Shown: positions 48,954 to 58,998 of the stretch, one piece after another
Numbering within the stretch: position 1 is the stretch's first letter
Layout: each line of letters begins with the position of its first letter
Assembly (NCBI RefSeq): GCF_036227485.1
Contig: NZ_CP109479.1
Location: 8,804,001-8,868,000 of the forward strand
DNA: 64,000 bases
Source: Streptomyces sp. NBC_01451
GTDB taxonomy: Bacteria; Actinomycetota; Actinomycetes; Streptomycetales; Streptomycetaceae
Direction of reading: 5' to 3'
Notes under the pieces: model-generated
The model's input: only the letters and a program-made list of their open reading frames with translations
Told to the model about the DNA's origin: nothing
Database searches by the model: none
Translations under genes and position numbers: made by a program

Positions 48954-49349
48954 ATGCGGATCGGAGAGGTGGCCGAACAGGCGGGAGTGAGCGTTCGGGC
49001 GCTGCGCTATTACGAAGAGCAGCGGCTGCTCGACTCCACGCGCACCAGCGGCAGGCAGCGGCAGTACCCGGACGGCGCGGTCGAACGGGTCAGGATGATC
49101 CAGAAGCTGTACGCCGCCGGACTGACGAGCAGGCTCGTTCGCGAGGTCCTGCCCCGGTGCATGAACGAGGGCCCCGTGACCTACGACTTTGTCGAGAGCA
49201 TCATCGCCGAACGGGCCCGCATCGACTGCCAGATCAACGACCTGACGCAAGTGCGGGCCCGCCTCGACGAGATCATCACCGTGGCGACCGATCCCAGCCA
49301 CCCCGACCACTGTCACCCGGTACCTTCAGGTGTCCCCGATACCGCCTGA
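48954..49349 (+). CDS. MerR family transcriptional regulator
   Basis: The 131-residue protein starts MRIGEVAEQAGVSVRALRYY, the MerR HTH and wing signature, with EEQRLLDSTRTSGRQRQYP after it, and then a dimerisation coiled coil. There is no obvious metal-binding Cys cluster; the C-terminus is short. Candidate regulator of the four 20-bp-spaced promoters in the window. TAGGAG precedes ATG 48954. The effector is unknown and could be a redox or electrophile signal. Confidence 0.85.
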   Translation: MRIGEVAEQAGVSVRALRYYEEQRLLDSTRTSGRQRQYPDGAVERVRMIQKLYAAGLTSRLVREVLPRCMNEGPVTYDFVESIIAERARIDCQINDLTQVRARLDEIITVATDPSHPDHCHPVPSGVPDTA

Positions 49350-49486
49350 GGCCGACTGCCTCGGCGACCGGCCTCACCACGCTCAGGGCCGTACGTTTCG
49401 GCGCCTCGTCCGCTACTCGCACGGTTCTGCCGCGGACCGTGCGACCAGCCTGCGCTCGGGTCGGCCGTATCAGCGCAGTACTGGGC

Positions 49487-50422
49487 TCACTCCATGGTGA
49501 GAACGATGCGCCCCTGGAGTCCGCCCTTGGTCATGCGCGCGTAGGCCTTGGAGGCGTCCTGCAGCGGATAGGTCTTGGCCACGCGCAACGCCAGGTCGCC
49601 CGCCGTAGCGAGATCGGACAGCATTGAGAGCCTGGCTGCGTCCGGGCCGACCTGCGTCAGCAGTACCCGGATGCCCCGCTCGGCCTGAGGCAGGGCGTCG
49701 ATCCGCGTAGTCACGAACCTGCCGCCGTCCGCCACCGCCCCGATGAGGGCCTGCCCGAGCACGGCCGTGTCCAGCACGGCGTCGACCCCTTCGGGACGCA
49801 CCTTGCGGACGGCCTCGGCCGGCGCCTGCGACGCCGGCACGTACACATCGGCCCCGGCCACCTCGGTCGCGAACGTGCCATCGGGCGATAGGTCACTCGC
49901 GATGACCACGGCGCCCTGGCGCTTCGCCAGCTGCACCGCGTAGCCGCCGACCGCCCCCTCCGCCCCGGTGATGAGAACGGTCTGGCCCGCTTCGATCCCG
50001 AGCAGTTCGACGGACTGGGCCGCGGTCAGGCCGTTGAGGGGGATGGTGGCGGCGTGGACCGGGTCGACACCCGCGGGCGCCGCGGCGATGGAATGGGAAG
50101 GCACCACGACGTACTCCGCCTGCCCCCGGTTCAGCCCCAGGGGCACGCCGTAGCTCAACGCGATGACAGGCTGTCCGGGCGTCCAGTGGCTACCCGGGCC
50201 GACGGCGTCGACAACACCGGCGATGTCCCAGCCGAGGCCGTAGGCACTCCCCTCCGGCGGGGCCGGGAAGAAGCCACTGCTCCAGGCCATGAGATCGGTC
50301 GGGTTGAGCGCGGACGCCTGAACCTTGATGCGGATCTCGCTCAGGCCCGGAACCGGCTTGTCGATCTCGGCGACCTCGACAACATCCGGCCCTCCGATCG
50401 AACGGTAAACGACTGCGCGCAT
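49487..50422 (-). CDS. NADP-dependent quinone oxidoreductase-like protein
   Basis: A 311-residue zinc-independent MDR enzyme with MRAVVYRSIGGPDVVEVAEI, SSGFFPAPPEGSAYGLGWDI and the cofactor loop ITGAEGAVGGYAVQLA. ATG 50422 has GGAGGA upstream. It is transcribed from a MerR-type promoter at 50523-50554 and converges with the merR gene. It likely reduces an enone, quinone or related electrophile. Confidence 0.85.
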   Translation of the reverse strand: MRAVVYRSIGGPDVVEVAEIDKPVPGLSEIRIKVQASALNPTDLMAWSSGFFPAPPEGSAYGLGWDIAGVVDAVGPGSHWTPGQPVIALSYGVPLGLNRGQAEYVVVPSHSIAAAPAGVDPVHAATIPLNGLTAAQSVELLGIEAGQTVLITGAEGAVGGYAVQLAKRQGAVVIASDLSPDGTFATEVAGADVYVPASQAPAEAVRKVRPEGVDAVLDTAVLGQALIGAVADGGRFVTTRIDALPQAERGIRVLLTQVGPDAARLSMLSDLATAGDLALRVAKTYPLQDASKAYARMTKGGLQGRIVLTME

Positions 50423-50522
50423 GAGTCTTCCTCCAGTGAGCCGCACCTGCTCGCAGCAGGCGCGGAAGATCTTTGATCCAGGGAAACGATGTCCGCGGCG
50501 AGCTGCGGAGCACGAACAGCCA

Positions 50523-50554
50523 CCACGGTAGAACCTGACGCTAACGTCAGATGC
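50523..50554 (-). promoter_or_regulatory. MerR-type promoter, copy 3
   Basis: Minus strand: TTGCAT (50549-50554), 20-bp spacer, TACCGT (50523-50528). The plus-strand dyad is ACCTGACGCTAACGTCAGAT (50531-50550). It lies about 100 nt upstream of the oxidoreductase start at 50422. Confidence 0.7.
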
Positions 50555-51088
50555 AAGTTGAGCGGGTCTGTCGTCGTCTCGATCCCCAGGCGCGGAAGTT
50601 GATCTGCAATTCGAGGTTCGGGTGGGCAGGCGGCAGCATCCGGCCCGCGTACGGCTCGGATGATGGTGAATCGCGCCGGTCATGCGGATGCTGGTGTGTG
50701 TGGGCGACTTGGTGGCCGAGGGCCTGGAGCTGGCGGACGAGATCGCGGATCCTGAGGGCGGGGCCGGGGTGGCAGCGGTGCCGGTCGGTGCGGGCACGGG
50801 GGGCGGCTCCGACGAGTTGGGCGAACGCGGCTTCGAAACACCATCGGCGGTGTTCTGGTCACTGGCGTCCCGGGCTCTGTAAGGCTTTCGGGAACAGCCG
50901 TCTCTCCTCTTGCCGCAACGTCCTTACCGGCTCTGCGCCTTGTGGGGCAGGGCGGGCCGGCCGGGGGCGACGGGGCCGCATGCCACATGGGGGTATCGGA
51001 TGGGTCAGGGTTTCGGACCGACGCGATCCGCCCGCGCACTCGGGGGAGTGCGCGGGCGGATCATTCATCTACCGCTTGTGGGGAGCGG
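50555..51088. other. Gap between MerR-type promoter 3 and the S8 peptidase
   Basis: About 530 bp. A stretch near 50680-50880 is open on both strands but has no recognisable domain; composition is coding-like, so it may be gene debris. I see no hairpin that I would call a terminator for the peptidase on the minus strand. Confidence 0.35.
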
Positions 51089-54000
51089 CTATGGCGTGAC
51101 GGTCAACGCCGTGTGGCCGAGGCCGGTCGTGCCGTCGCCGTACTCGACGGCGCCGACGTAGCGTTGGCCGGGTGTCGTGTTCGGCCAGGACACCGTGATC
51201 TCCGGGTGGTCGCCCGCCGAGACGTGCTGCTTGGCCGGGGTGACCGTGGGTGTCACGGCCGGGGTTCCCTGGCCGACCTTCCAGCTCCAGAGGGTGTACT
51301 GCTGGCTGGTGGTGCCGGCCGGTAGTTCGTACTGGAGGACGTAGACGTCGTAGTCGCCGGGTGGCAGGTCGACGTGCTCGTCCGAGCCGGCGCCGGCCCA
51401 GTTGCCGACGTGGTTGCCGTCGGTGTCGAAGGCGTACAGGTCGAGGTCGCTGCCGGGGACATGGTCCGCGGAGGTGATGGCGAACCGGGTGAACGGGGCG
51501 CCCGCGGGGACGTGGACGCGCTGTTTGACGACGGCGTCGTTGGTGCGCTGACTCATGGTGAAGTCGGCCTGGTCGGTGCCGGTGAGGGTGCCGGTGGTCT
51601 TCTCGCCGGTGTAGAGGGACGCCTTCGCGGTCAGTTCGCCGTTCCAGCTGACCCCGGTCCTCAGCGTCGCGGAATCGCCTCCGACGACCGTGACCTCGTC
51701 CGGGGCGGAGAACGGTACGGCGCGCAGGGCGATCGGGCTGGTGACCTCGTGGTGGCCGTGCGCGTCGCTCAGGGTCAGGGAGCCGAAGGACCAGGTGTCG
51801 TAGGCCGCGCCCGTACGCTCGAACGTCACCTTGTACGACGTCGACTCGCCCGGCGCGAGCGTCAGCCGTTTCGGGGTGACTTCGGCGCGGAAGCCCGGCG
51901 GGGTCTGGAGCTTCGCCTTGTACGTGGCGGTGTGCGCCGAGACGTTGGTGACTGTGCGCGTCACCGTCTGCGATGCCAGTAGGTCACCGACCGCGATCGA
52001 GGGGTAGTTGAGGTCGCTGGGGTCGGTCTTGGCGGCGTTGGCGCAGGCGTCGGTGCCGTCCTCGGTGGCCGGCTTCTGGCCGATCGCGCAGAGGTAGGCG
52101 GTCCAGTCGGCGGAGGTGGAGTCGTAGACCAGGCCGGGGTCGGTGGCCCGGGTGACCCGGGGCAGGCCCGCGCCGTAGTCGAGGGGCGAGGCGGAGTCGG
52201 CAAGGTTGCGGCCGATGGGGTCGCCGTTCTCGTCGGTGGTCGTGGCCGTCGTCATCAGCGCCGACTTGATCTCCATCGGTGACCAGTCGGGGTGCAACTG
52301 CCGCAGCAGGGCGGCGAGGCCGGCGATGTGCGGGGACGACATCGACGTGCCGTTGGCGAAGCTGAACTGGCCGGTGTTGTAAGTGCTGCTGCCGGGCACG
52401 ACGCCCGCTGGGATGGTCTCGCCGAAGGAGGCGATGTCGGGCTTGAGCAGGTCGCCGTTGCTGAAGTGGTCCGGGCCGCTGGAGGAGAAGTTGGTGATCT
52501 CCCGGGTGGCCAGATGGCTGCTCTGCGTGGGGGTGAACCGGGCGGTCGCGCCGGCCTGGGAGGCGTACGCGTGGATCGCCTTCGCGTCCTCGATGCCGAC
52601 CTGGATTATGGGCACCGAGAAGACGTTCGGGGACAGGAACTCTTCGGACTCCGGGGTGTCGGTGAACACGAGCCCCTTGCCGCCGGCCGCCAGGACCTCG
52701 TCCGACTGGTAGTCCTCCCAGATGTCGGCGCCGCCCCGGTCGCAGACGATGATCTTACCCTTCGCCTGTGCCGGATCGAGTGTGCCGGATGCGCACAGCG
52801 CGGCCCTGCCGGCGTCCGAGCCGGCCTTGCGTACGGCGGCTGCTTCGACCAGCGGGGCGGAGCCGGTACCCGGGTTCAGGCCGACGCGGGTGTAGCGGCG
52901 GCCGTCGCCGAGGACCAGGGAGGTGGTGTACTCGGTGTCGTGCGTCGCCGCGGCGACCGTCGTGACCCATGGACCGGTGTGGTGCACCGAGTCCGGGCCG
53001 CCGTTGTTGGCGGACGCGGCGATGAACACGCCCGCCTTGGCAGCGTTGAACATAGCCTCCATGTCGGGCTGCTCGGTGAGGGTGCCGGTGAGGGAGAAGT
53101 TGATGACGTCGACGCCGTCCGCGACGGCCCTGTCGATCGCGGCTGTGAGGTCTGCGGTCGGGCAGCCGAAGCCCGGCCAGCACGCCTTGTAGAAGGCGAG
53201 ACGGGCGGCCGGGGCGACACCGCTGAGCCGGCCCTCGGCATTGCTGCCGGGCACCGACGCGGCGACGTCGTAATTCCCGGCGGCCGTGCTGCCGGTGTGC
53301 GTGCCATGGCTGCTGGTGTCCAACGGCGAGGGGGCGTCTTCGCTGTCCGCGGGGACACCCGCACCGAACCACTGCGCGCCGATCACCTTGTTGTTGCAGG
53401 TCACCTTGCGCGCGGGGTCCTGGCCCGGGTCGCAGTCGCCGTGCCACTTCTTGGCGATGGCCTCGGCGTCGGGGCGCGGCTCCGGCAGCGCGGCGAACAT
53501 CGGGTTCGAGGGGTCGACCCCGGTGTCCACGACCCCGACGATCACGCCTTCTCCGGCGTGCGCGGGGCCGCCCGCTTTCGCCCACAGACCCTTGCCGCCG
53601 GAGAGACCGAGGAGACGGGGGATGTCGGGGAACTGGGCGGGACGGGCTGTACGGGGCGTCTTGGAGTCCGGGGTGCGCGGTGTCCGGGCGGCGGCTGTGG
53701 GAGCCGGGTCCGTAGCCTCGGCCCGGCCCCGGCCGTCGGCCACGGTCCGGAGATGGGTTTCCGCCCGGCCGTCCGCGGTCGGCCCATGGCCCGGGGCCGT
53801 CGACGTCAGCTGGGCGACCGTGTTCCGGGTCACCGCGACGACCCCGGGTGTCGAGGCCAGCTTCGCGGCCTGCCGACCGGTCAGTTCGGCGGCGAACCCG
53901 TTGAACGTGTAGGAGTAGTCGTAGAGCGTCTCGACGCCGGGCACGGCGTCGAGGACCTGCTCCCGGCGATCGTCCAGGTACGCCACATACTTCTCGACCG

Positions 54001-54253
54001 TGGCGGAGGCGGCGTCGAGACGCCGACCCGCCGCGGGCGCCGTCCGCTTCAGCCCTGGCAGGTCGCCCCCGTATCCGGCGACGGACTGGCCGCGGAGTTT
54101 CACGATGTATATGCCGTCGCCGTAACCGACTTCGTTGCCAGTGGCGTTGGCGGCGAAAGTGGGGGAGACGACCGCCATGAGGGTCAGGGCTCCGGCGAGG
54201 AGGGACGCGAGAATGGTGGCTGCCACTCTCCGTCGTCTGGGCGTGCGTGTCAC
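51089..54253 (-). CDS. Secreted subtilisin-like (S8) serine peptidase
   Basis: The 1054-residue protease carries a signal peptide (about 1-34), an inhibitor I9-like propeptide (IYIVKLRGQSVAGY onward) and an S8 catalytic domain with the triad Asp243 (VVDTGVD), His316 (SSHGTHTGS) and Ser637 (NGTSMSSPH). A PA-like insertion lies between His and Ser (about residues 450-560). Fn3-like and beta-rich domains follow. GTG 54253 is the start. Extracellular protein breakdown is its expected role. A second degraded S8 tail lies just upstream at 54344-54462. Confidence 0.9.
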   Translation of the reverse strand: MTRTPRRRRVAATILASLLAGALTLMAVVSPTFAANATGNEVGYGDGIYIVKLRGQSVAGYGGDLPGLKRTAPAAGRRLDAASATVEKYVAYLDDRREQVLDAVPGVETLYDYSYTFNGFAAELTGRQAAKLASTPGVVAVTRNTVAQLTSTAPGHGPTADGRAETHLRTVADGRGRAEATDPAPTAAARTPRTPDSKTPRTARPAQFPDIPRLLGLSGGKGLWAKAGGPAHAGEGVIVGVVDTGVDPSNPMFAALPEPRPDAEAIAKKWHGDCDPGQDPARKVTCNNKVIGAQWFGAGVPADSEDAPSPLDTSSHGTHTGSTAAGNYDVAASVPGSNAEGRLSGVAPAARLAFYKACWPGFGCPTADLTAAIDRAVADGVDVINFSLTGTLTEQPDMEAMFNAAKAGVFIAASANNGGPDSVHHTGPWVTTVAAATHDTEYTTSLVLGDGRRYTRVGLNPGTGSAPLVEAAAVRKAGSDAGRAALCASGTLDPAQAKGKIIVCDRGGADIWEDYQSDEVLAAGGKGLVFTDTPESEEFLSPNVFSVPIIQVGIEDAKAIHAYASQAGATARFTPTQSSHLATREITNFSSSGPDHFSNGDLLKPDIASFGETIPAGVVPGSSTYNTGQFSFANGTSMSSPHIAGLAALLRQLHPDWSPMEIKSALMTTATTTDENGDPIGRNLADSASPLDYGAGLPRVTRATDPGLVYDSTSADWTAYLCAIGQKPATEDGTDACANAAKTDPSDLNYPSIAVGDLLASQTVTRTVTNVSAHTATYKAKLQTPPGFRAEVTPKRLTLAPGESTSYKVTFERTGAAYDTWSFGSLTLSDAHGHHEVTSPIALRAVPFSAPDEVTVVGGDSATLRTGVSWNGELTAKASLYTGEKTTGTLTGTDQADFTMSQRTNDAVVKQRVHVPAGAPFTRFAITSADHVPGSDLDLYAFDTDGNHVGNWAGAGSDEHVDLPPGDYDVYVLQYELPAGTTSQQYTLWSWKVGQGTPAVTPTVTPAKQHVSAGDHPEITVSWPNTTPGQRYVGAVEYGDGTTGLGHTALTVTP

Positions 54254-54995
54254 GTGTGGTCCATATCGATCGGGCGCGGCAAGAGCGTCGGGCGCCGGGC
54301 GTCCGGCTGCCGTCCGTCTCTGCGGCTGTGGGGGGTTGCGGGCGCTACGGCGTGTCTGTCAGAACCGTGCGCCCGAGGGTTCGAACCGTCGCTGTATTCA
54401 ACGAGGCCGAGGTACCGCGTGGCCTGCAAAGCAGGCCAGGTCACTGTGAGTTCGGCCCTCGCCCGCAGCCACCGTCGGGGTGACGGTGGCGGGGCGTCGG
54501 GTTCGTTGTGGTCGGCCTTCCGGATCCGGATCGTGTGCTGCGAGGTCATCCCGGTCGGCACGGCACACGCGGTGAGGTCGAGCGCCACGGCCAGGTGGTG
54601 GCGCACCGCGCGTGGACCCTGCGGGTCCAGCGCGTCGGTCAGCCGCGGGCCGGCAGGCCAGGACCTTCCCCAGGAACGACATCGGAATGCTCGCGGGGCT
54701 GGTCAGGGCCGGTCGGGATCAGCCATGACGTGTGGGCAGGCACGGTCTTCCACATGGGTCACGGGGCGTGGAGAAACCCTGTTCGTGGAAGTCGTGCCTG
54801 CCGCACTCCGTGGCCCGCTGAGCCCACGTATCGCCACGACCGCGGCAATCACGCGGCAACGCTGAGGCTTGGCCCGGAAGAAGCGCGTAGAGTGCCGGGA
54901 ACCAGCAGTGTGATTCCCTCAGGCCCGCGACGCGTCACGGCCTCCACCAGTCCCGGAGCGGTGCGATGAGCGGGTGCGTCGGGCCGTCGCCTCAC
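54254..54995. other. Gap with S8-peptidase relic and unidentified sequence
   Basis: The first 210 bp hold the relic described separately. The rest (54463-54995) shows no family I recognise. It contains no strong hairpin near the VOC stop. Confidence 0.35.
54344..54462 (-). pseudogene. Relic C-terminal tail of an S8 peptidase
   Basis: The minus strand reads LTVTWPALQATRYLGLVEYS then DGSNP, followed after a frameshift by RTVLTD. This matches the last segment of the neighbouring peptidase (ITVSWPNTTPGQRYVGAVEYG). No other part of a peptidase is present. Confidence 0.6.
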
Positions 54996-55463
54996 TTACC
55001 GCGGGTATTGCTCCGCCGTGACCTCCATGGCCTGGATGAGTGCACCGTCGGGGTCGTAGAACAGGAAAGAACGGGTTCCGGCGTATGGGGACCAGATGTA
55101 GTCGGTCTGAACCTTAATACCGGCGGCCTTGACACGCTGAAAGAGGTCATCGATGTCGGGCACATCGATCGCCAGCTCCTTGAGGCCCGTCCTGCCGTAG
55201 CTCAGGTACTCGTCCGGAGCCTTGGTGGAGTGCGGGTTGGCGGCCTGCTGCAGTTCCAGCGTCGCGCCATCCTCGTCGGCGACGACCACGATCCGCGTCG
55301 CCGCGTCCTTCACGCCCAGAATGTCGTCGAGGATCGAGGAGTTGAACAAGTTTCCGGGCTCGGTGGTGTCCAGCAAGACCTTCTTGAATCCCAGAAGGTC
55401 TTTGTAGAAGGGCAGTGATCGGTCCAGATCGCTCACGATGATGCAGATGTGATTGAAGCTCAC
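54996..55463 (-). CDS. VOC (glyoxalase/bleomycin-resistance) family protein
   Basis: The 155-residue protein has two beta-alpha-beta-beta-beta modules: NHICIIVSDLDRSLPFYKDL and GLKELAIDVPDIDDLFQRVK. The first His and a Glu (TLELQQ) are candidate metal ligands, with another His/Glu pair expected in the second half. VOC proteins include glyoxalase I, dioxygenases and resistance proteins. GTG 55463 follows GAGGAAC. It is under MerR-type promoter copy 4, so it may detoxify an electrophile. Confidence 0.8.
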   Translation of the reverse strand: MSFNHICIIVSDLDRSLPFYKDLLGFKKVLLDTTEPGNLFNSSILDDILGVKDAATRIVVVADEDGATLELQQAANPHSTKAPDEYLSYGRTGLKELAIDVPDIDDLFQRVKAAGIKVQTDYIWSPYAGTRSFLFYDPDGALIQAMEVTAEQYPR

Positions 55464-55573
55464 GATGTTCCTCTGCGTATGGGGGGTGCGGTCGCCGCAG
55501 GTACTGGTCCGGCGGCACGAATGCAGACCAACCAGCGGCTAACTCCCGCCGCTGATCTGCAACTTCAACCGCA

Positions 55574-55605
55574 ACGGTAGAACCTGACGCTAGTGGCAGG
55601 TGCAA
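55574..55605 (-). promoter_or_regulatory. MerR-type promoter, copy 4
   Basis: Minus strand: TTGCAC (55600-55605), 20-bp spacer, TACCGT (55574-55579). The plus-strand dyad is ACCTGACGCTAGTGGCAGGT (55582-55601). It lies about 110 nt before the VOC start; the remaining 240 bp up to 55845 show nothing recognisable. Confidence 0.7.
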
Positions 55606-55845
55606 GTCTTTCGAGGCGAGACCTCCGTGAGGAGACAGGCCGAGGCGGCGGCCGGCAAGGTGAGTGACAGCCCACCGTGCAGGCACCCCAGCGGCCTGTC
55701 CCTCCTCTGCGGCGACGGCGACCGCCGAGTACACGTGGTCACGACAGGCTCGTGATCGCGGTAAGGCAGAGGCTGGCGACGGGAGGAACCGCCCCGCCCC
55801 ACCCGGCGTAGCCCGTTGGCGGGCAGTCCGGCCGACCGGGCTGGT

Positions 55846-56841
<996 letters not shown>

Positions 56842-56988
56842 CTGCTTACTGCCCTTTCGTACGTGATGCCCTGATGGGGCTTCAGACGGAGACCGGCGCG
56901 GTGACGAGGGCAGAGTCTCCCCTGTTCCGCGGTGTGCGCGTCGAGGTCTGGTACGACGGGCCCCGATCCGACTGCGGCGGGGTTGCGG

Positions 56989-57702
56989 TCAGGCCAGCGG
57001 GACGCCTGTGTGGGTCTCCAGAGTGCGGATGAGGCGGGCCTGGAACTCTTCGTCCCGGCAGGCGGGGTGGGGAGGCTGCATCTGCCGGTGGTACCAGTAG
57101 CCGCCGGTGGACGGGGTCGCCTCGTGGTGGGTGGCGAGCCACACCTGTGTCTCATGTCCGGCGGTCAGGTCGTCCGGTGCGCCGGGGCCGCCCATCCGGG
57201 TGGGGACCCAGCCGGGGTCGACCGCGTGGCTGGAGGTTCCTTCCCATCGGGACGTGAAGGCGAGCGCGAGGGTGGTGACCCACAGTTTGCTGTCGTCGTA
57301 GGTAGCAGTTCCGGCGGCCAGCCGTCGCAGGTCGGTGGAGCCGGTTCGGTGCATGGAGCTGCTGAGATAGATGAGCCTGGCCGGTTTGTCCAGCAGGGCA
57401 GTCAGCAGGTAGGGCGTGACTGCGTTGACGGTGCCCGCTTCTGGGGCACGCATCGTGCCGGCGTTGTGGATGGCCGCGTCGAAGTGTCCGAACTCGCCGG
57501 CCTGCCGGGCGATCTCGCGGACCTGCTCCAGGTCGGCGAGGTCCCCGGTGAGCACGCCCTTCCACCGGGCGGTGTCCTCCGCACCGGTGAGGCGAGCCCG
57601 GTCGCGGACGTGCGTGACCACGTCGTGCCCGTCGTCGGCCAGTGCCTTCGCCGTGTTGTATCCGAGCCCGCTGGATGCCCCGGTCACCAGGATCAGTGCC
57701 AT
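56989..57702 (-). CDS. SDR family oxidoreductase
   Basis: The 237-residue protein has VTGASSGLGYNTAKALADDG at residues 6-25 and HNAG in place of NNAG. The active-site Tyr reads YDDSKLW after SSSMHR, a pattern seen in the retinol-dehydrogenase-like branch. ATG 57702 is used although its ribosome site is weak. It is followed by the AKR gene and preceded by the HTH regulator gene, all on the minus strand. Confidence 0.8.
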   Translation of the reverse strand: MALILVTGASSGLGYNTAKALADDGHDVVTHVRDRARLTGAEDTARWKGVLTGDLADLEQVREIARQAGEFGHFDAAIHNAGTMRAPEAGTVNAVTPYLLTALLDKPARLIYLSSSMHRTGSTDLRRLAAGTATYDDSKLWVTTLALAFTSRWEGTSSHAVDPGWVPTRMGGPGAPDDLTAGHETQVWLATHHEATPSTGGYWYHRQMQPPHPACRDEEFQARLIRTLETHTGVPLA

Positions 57703-57938
57703 GTCCGTCGTCTTTCGTCGGTTGCGGTGGTGGGTGCGGCGAACCGGTTGGGACGTCCGCCGAGTGCCGAGAGGTCGTACGGAAAGAGCCTGCGGGCCAT
57801 GCCTTGCCATCTCCGGATCTGCTGGTCAGGGACGTCGAAGGTTTGTGAAAGTGCCCAGTCTCCGGTCGCATCGGATCTGACGTTCTGGCCTCGGGACGCC
57901 CGCCGCACCGCGGCGCCCCGTTGTGACCGGCAGACGTG

Positions 57939-58835
57939 CTACCGGCCCGCGTCCTCGGAGGCGGTGGATGGGTGGGCGCTGTCCTGGGAGGCCGTCCACG
58001 AGGCGAGCAGGCGCAGGCTCTCTTCGGAGGGGGATCCGGGTTCGGCGGTGTAGATGAGGAGTGTGAGTCCGGGTTCGTCGTCCACGCCTGAGCCGTGCCA
58101 GGCCAGGGTGAGGTCGCCGACGACCGGGTGGCTGAAGCGTTTGGTGCCGCTGCCGTGACGGCGCACGTTGTGGGAGCCCCAGCGGGTGCGAAAGGCGTCA
58201 CTGCGGGTGGACAGCTCGCCCACCAGGTCGTGGAGGTCCTTGTCGTGCGGGTTACGGCCGGCCTCAGTACGCAGGACGTCCACGGTCATGTCGGCGATGA
58301 GGTCCCAGTCCGAGTAGAACCGGCGGGCCGCAGGGTCCAGGAACTGGAAGCGGGCCATGTTCGGCGGCTGCGTGCCGCCGTCGTAGATGTCGCTGAAAAA
58401 GGCGCGGGCCAGCTGGTTGGCGGCGAGCAGGTCCAGGCGGCCGTTCGTCACGAACGCGGGCCCGGCGGTGACAGCGTTCAGGGCCCACTGCAAGGTCTTG
58501 GGCGGCACCCACTGTTTGCTGGCGCGCGGCCGTGGCCGAGCGAGTCGGTCGGAGCCTTCTTGTGCCTGGGCGAGATGGAGCAGGTGGGTCCGTTCGACGT
58601 CGTCGAGCTGGAGCGCACGGGCGACCGCTTCGAGCACGGCGGGTGAGACACCGGCGAGGTTGCCGCGCTCCAGCTTGCCGTAGTAGTCGACGCTGACGTC
58701 GGCCAGTGTTGCGACCTCGCTGCGGCGCAGCCCGGGCACACGGCGCCGGGAGCCGGCTGGCAGCCCCACCTGCTCCGGGGTGATCTTGGCTCGCCGCGAG
58801 GTCAGGAACTCGCGGACTTCGTCACGGTTGTCCAC
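57939..58835 (-). CDS. XRE-type regulator with MmyB-like ligand domain
   Basis: The 298-residue protein has a Cro/XRE HTH (VPGLRRSEVATLADVSVDYY and GKLERG at about residues 30-60). The C-terminal MmyB-like domain follows (about 95-270; for example FVTNGRLDLLAANQLARAFF and WHGSGVDDEPGLTLLIYTAE), thought to bind a fatty acid or similar ligand. GTG 58835 is used; the frame is open to 58886. It is divergent from the alcohol dehydrogenase gene, with a perfect palindrome between, so it probably represses itself and that gene. Confidence 0.85.
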   Translation of the reverse strand: MDNRDEVREFLTSRRAKITPEQVGLPAGSRRRVPGLRRSEVATLADVSVDYYGKLERGNLAGVSPAVLEAVARALQLDDVERTHLLHLAQAQEGSDRLARPRPRASKQWVPPKTLQWALNAVTAGPAFVTNGRLDLLAANQLARAFFSDIYDGGTQPPNMARFQFLDPAARRFYSDWDLIADMTVDVLRTEAGRNPHDKDLHDLVGELSTRSDAFRTRWGSHNVRRHGSGTKRFSHPVVGDLTLAWHGSGVDDEPGLTLLIYTAEPGSPSEESLRLLASWTASQDSAHPSTASEDAGR

Positions 58836-58869
58836 ACCCCGACCGTACGCTGCCCGCCAGACCGTAGCG

Positions 58870-58886
58870 ATGTACTGCCAGTACAT
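58870..58886. promoter_or_regulatory. Perfect 17-bp operator ATGTACTGCCAGTACAT
   Basis: Arms ATGTACTG and CAGTACAT around a central C. It lies 35 nt before the MmyB-type regulator start and 112 nt before the divergent alcohol dehydrogenase start. Its position and symmetry suit autoregulation and control of the neighbour. Confidence 0.6.
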
Positions 58887-58998
58887 GCTTCATCAGTCAC
58901 TGGCTACCCGCGCGGAACGTGGGTTTCCTGGATGGCGTGGCACCCAACCGCCCGGCCGACGGACACGGCCGGTCCCCCGTATGTAAGGAGCAACCCCC

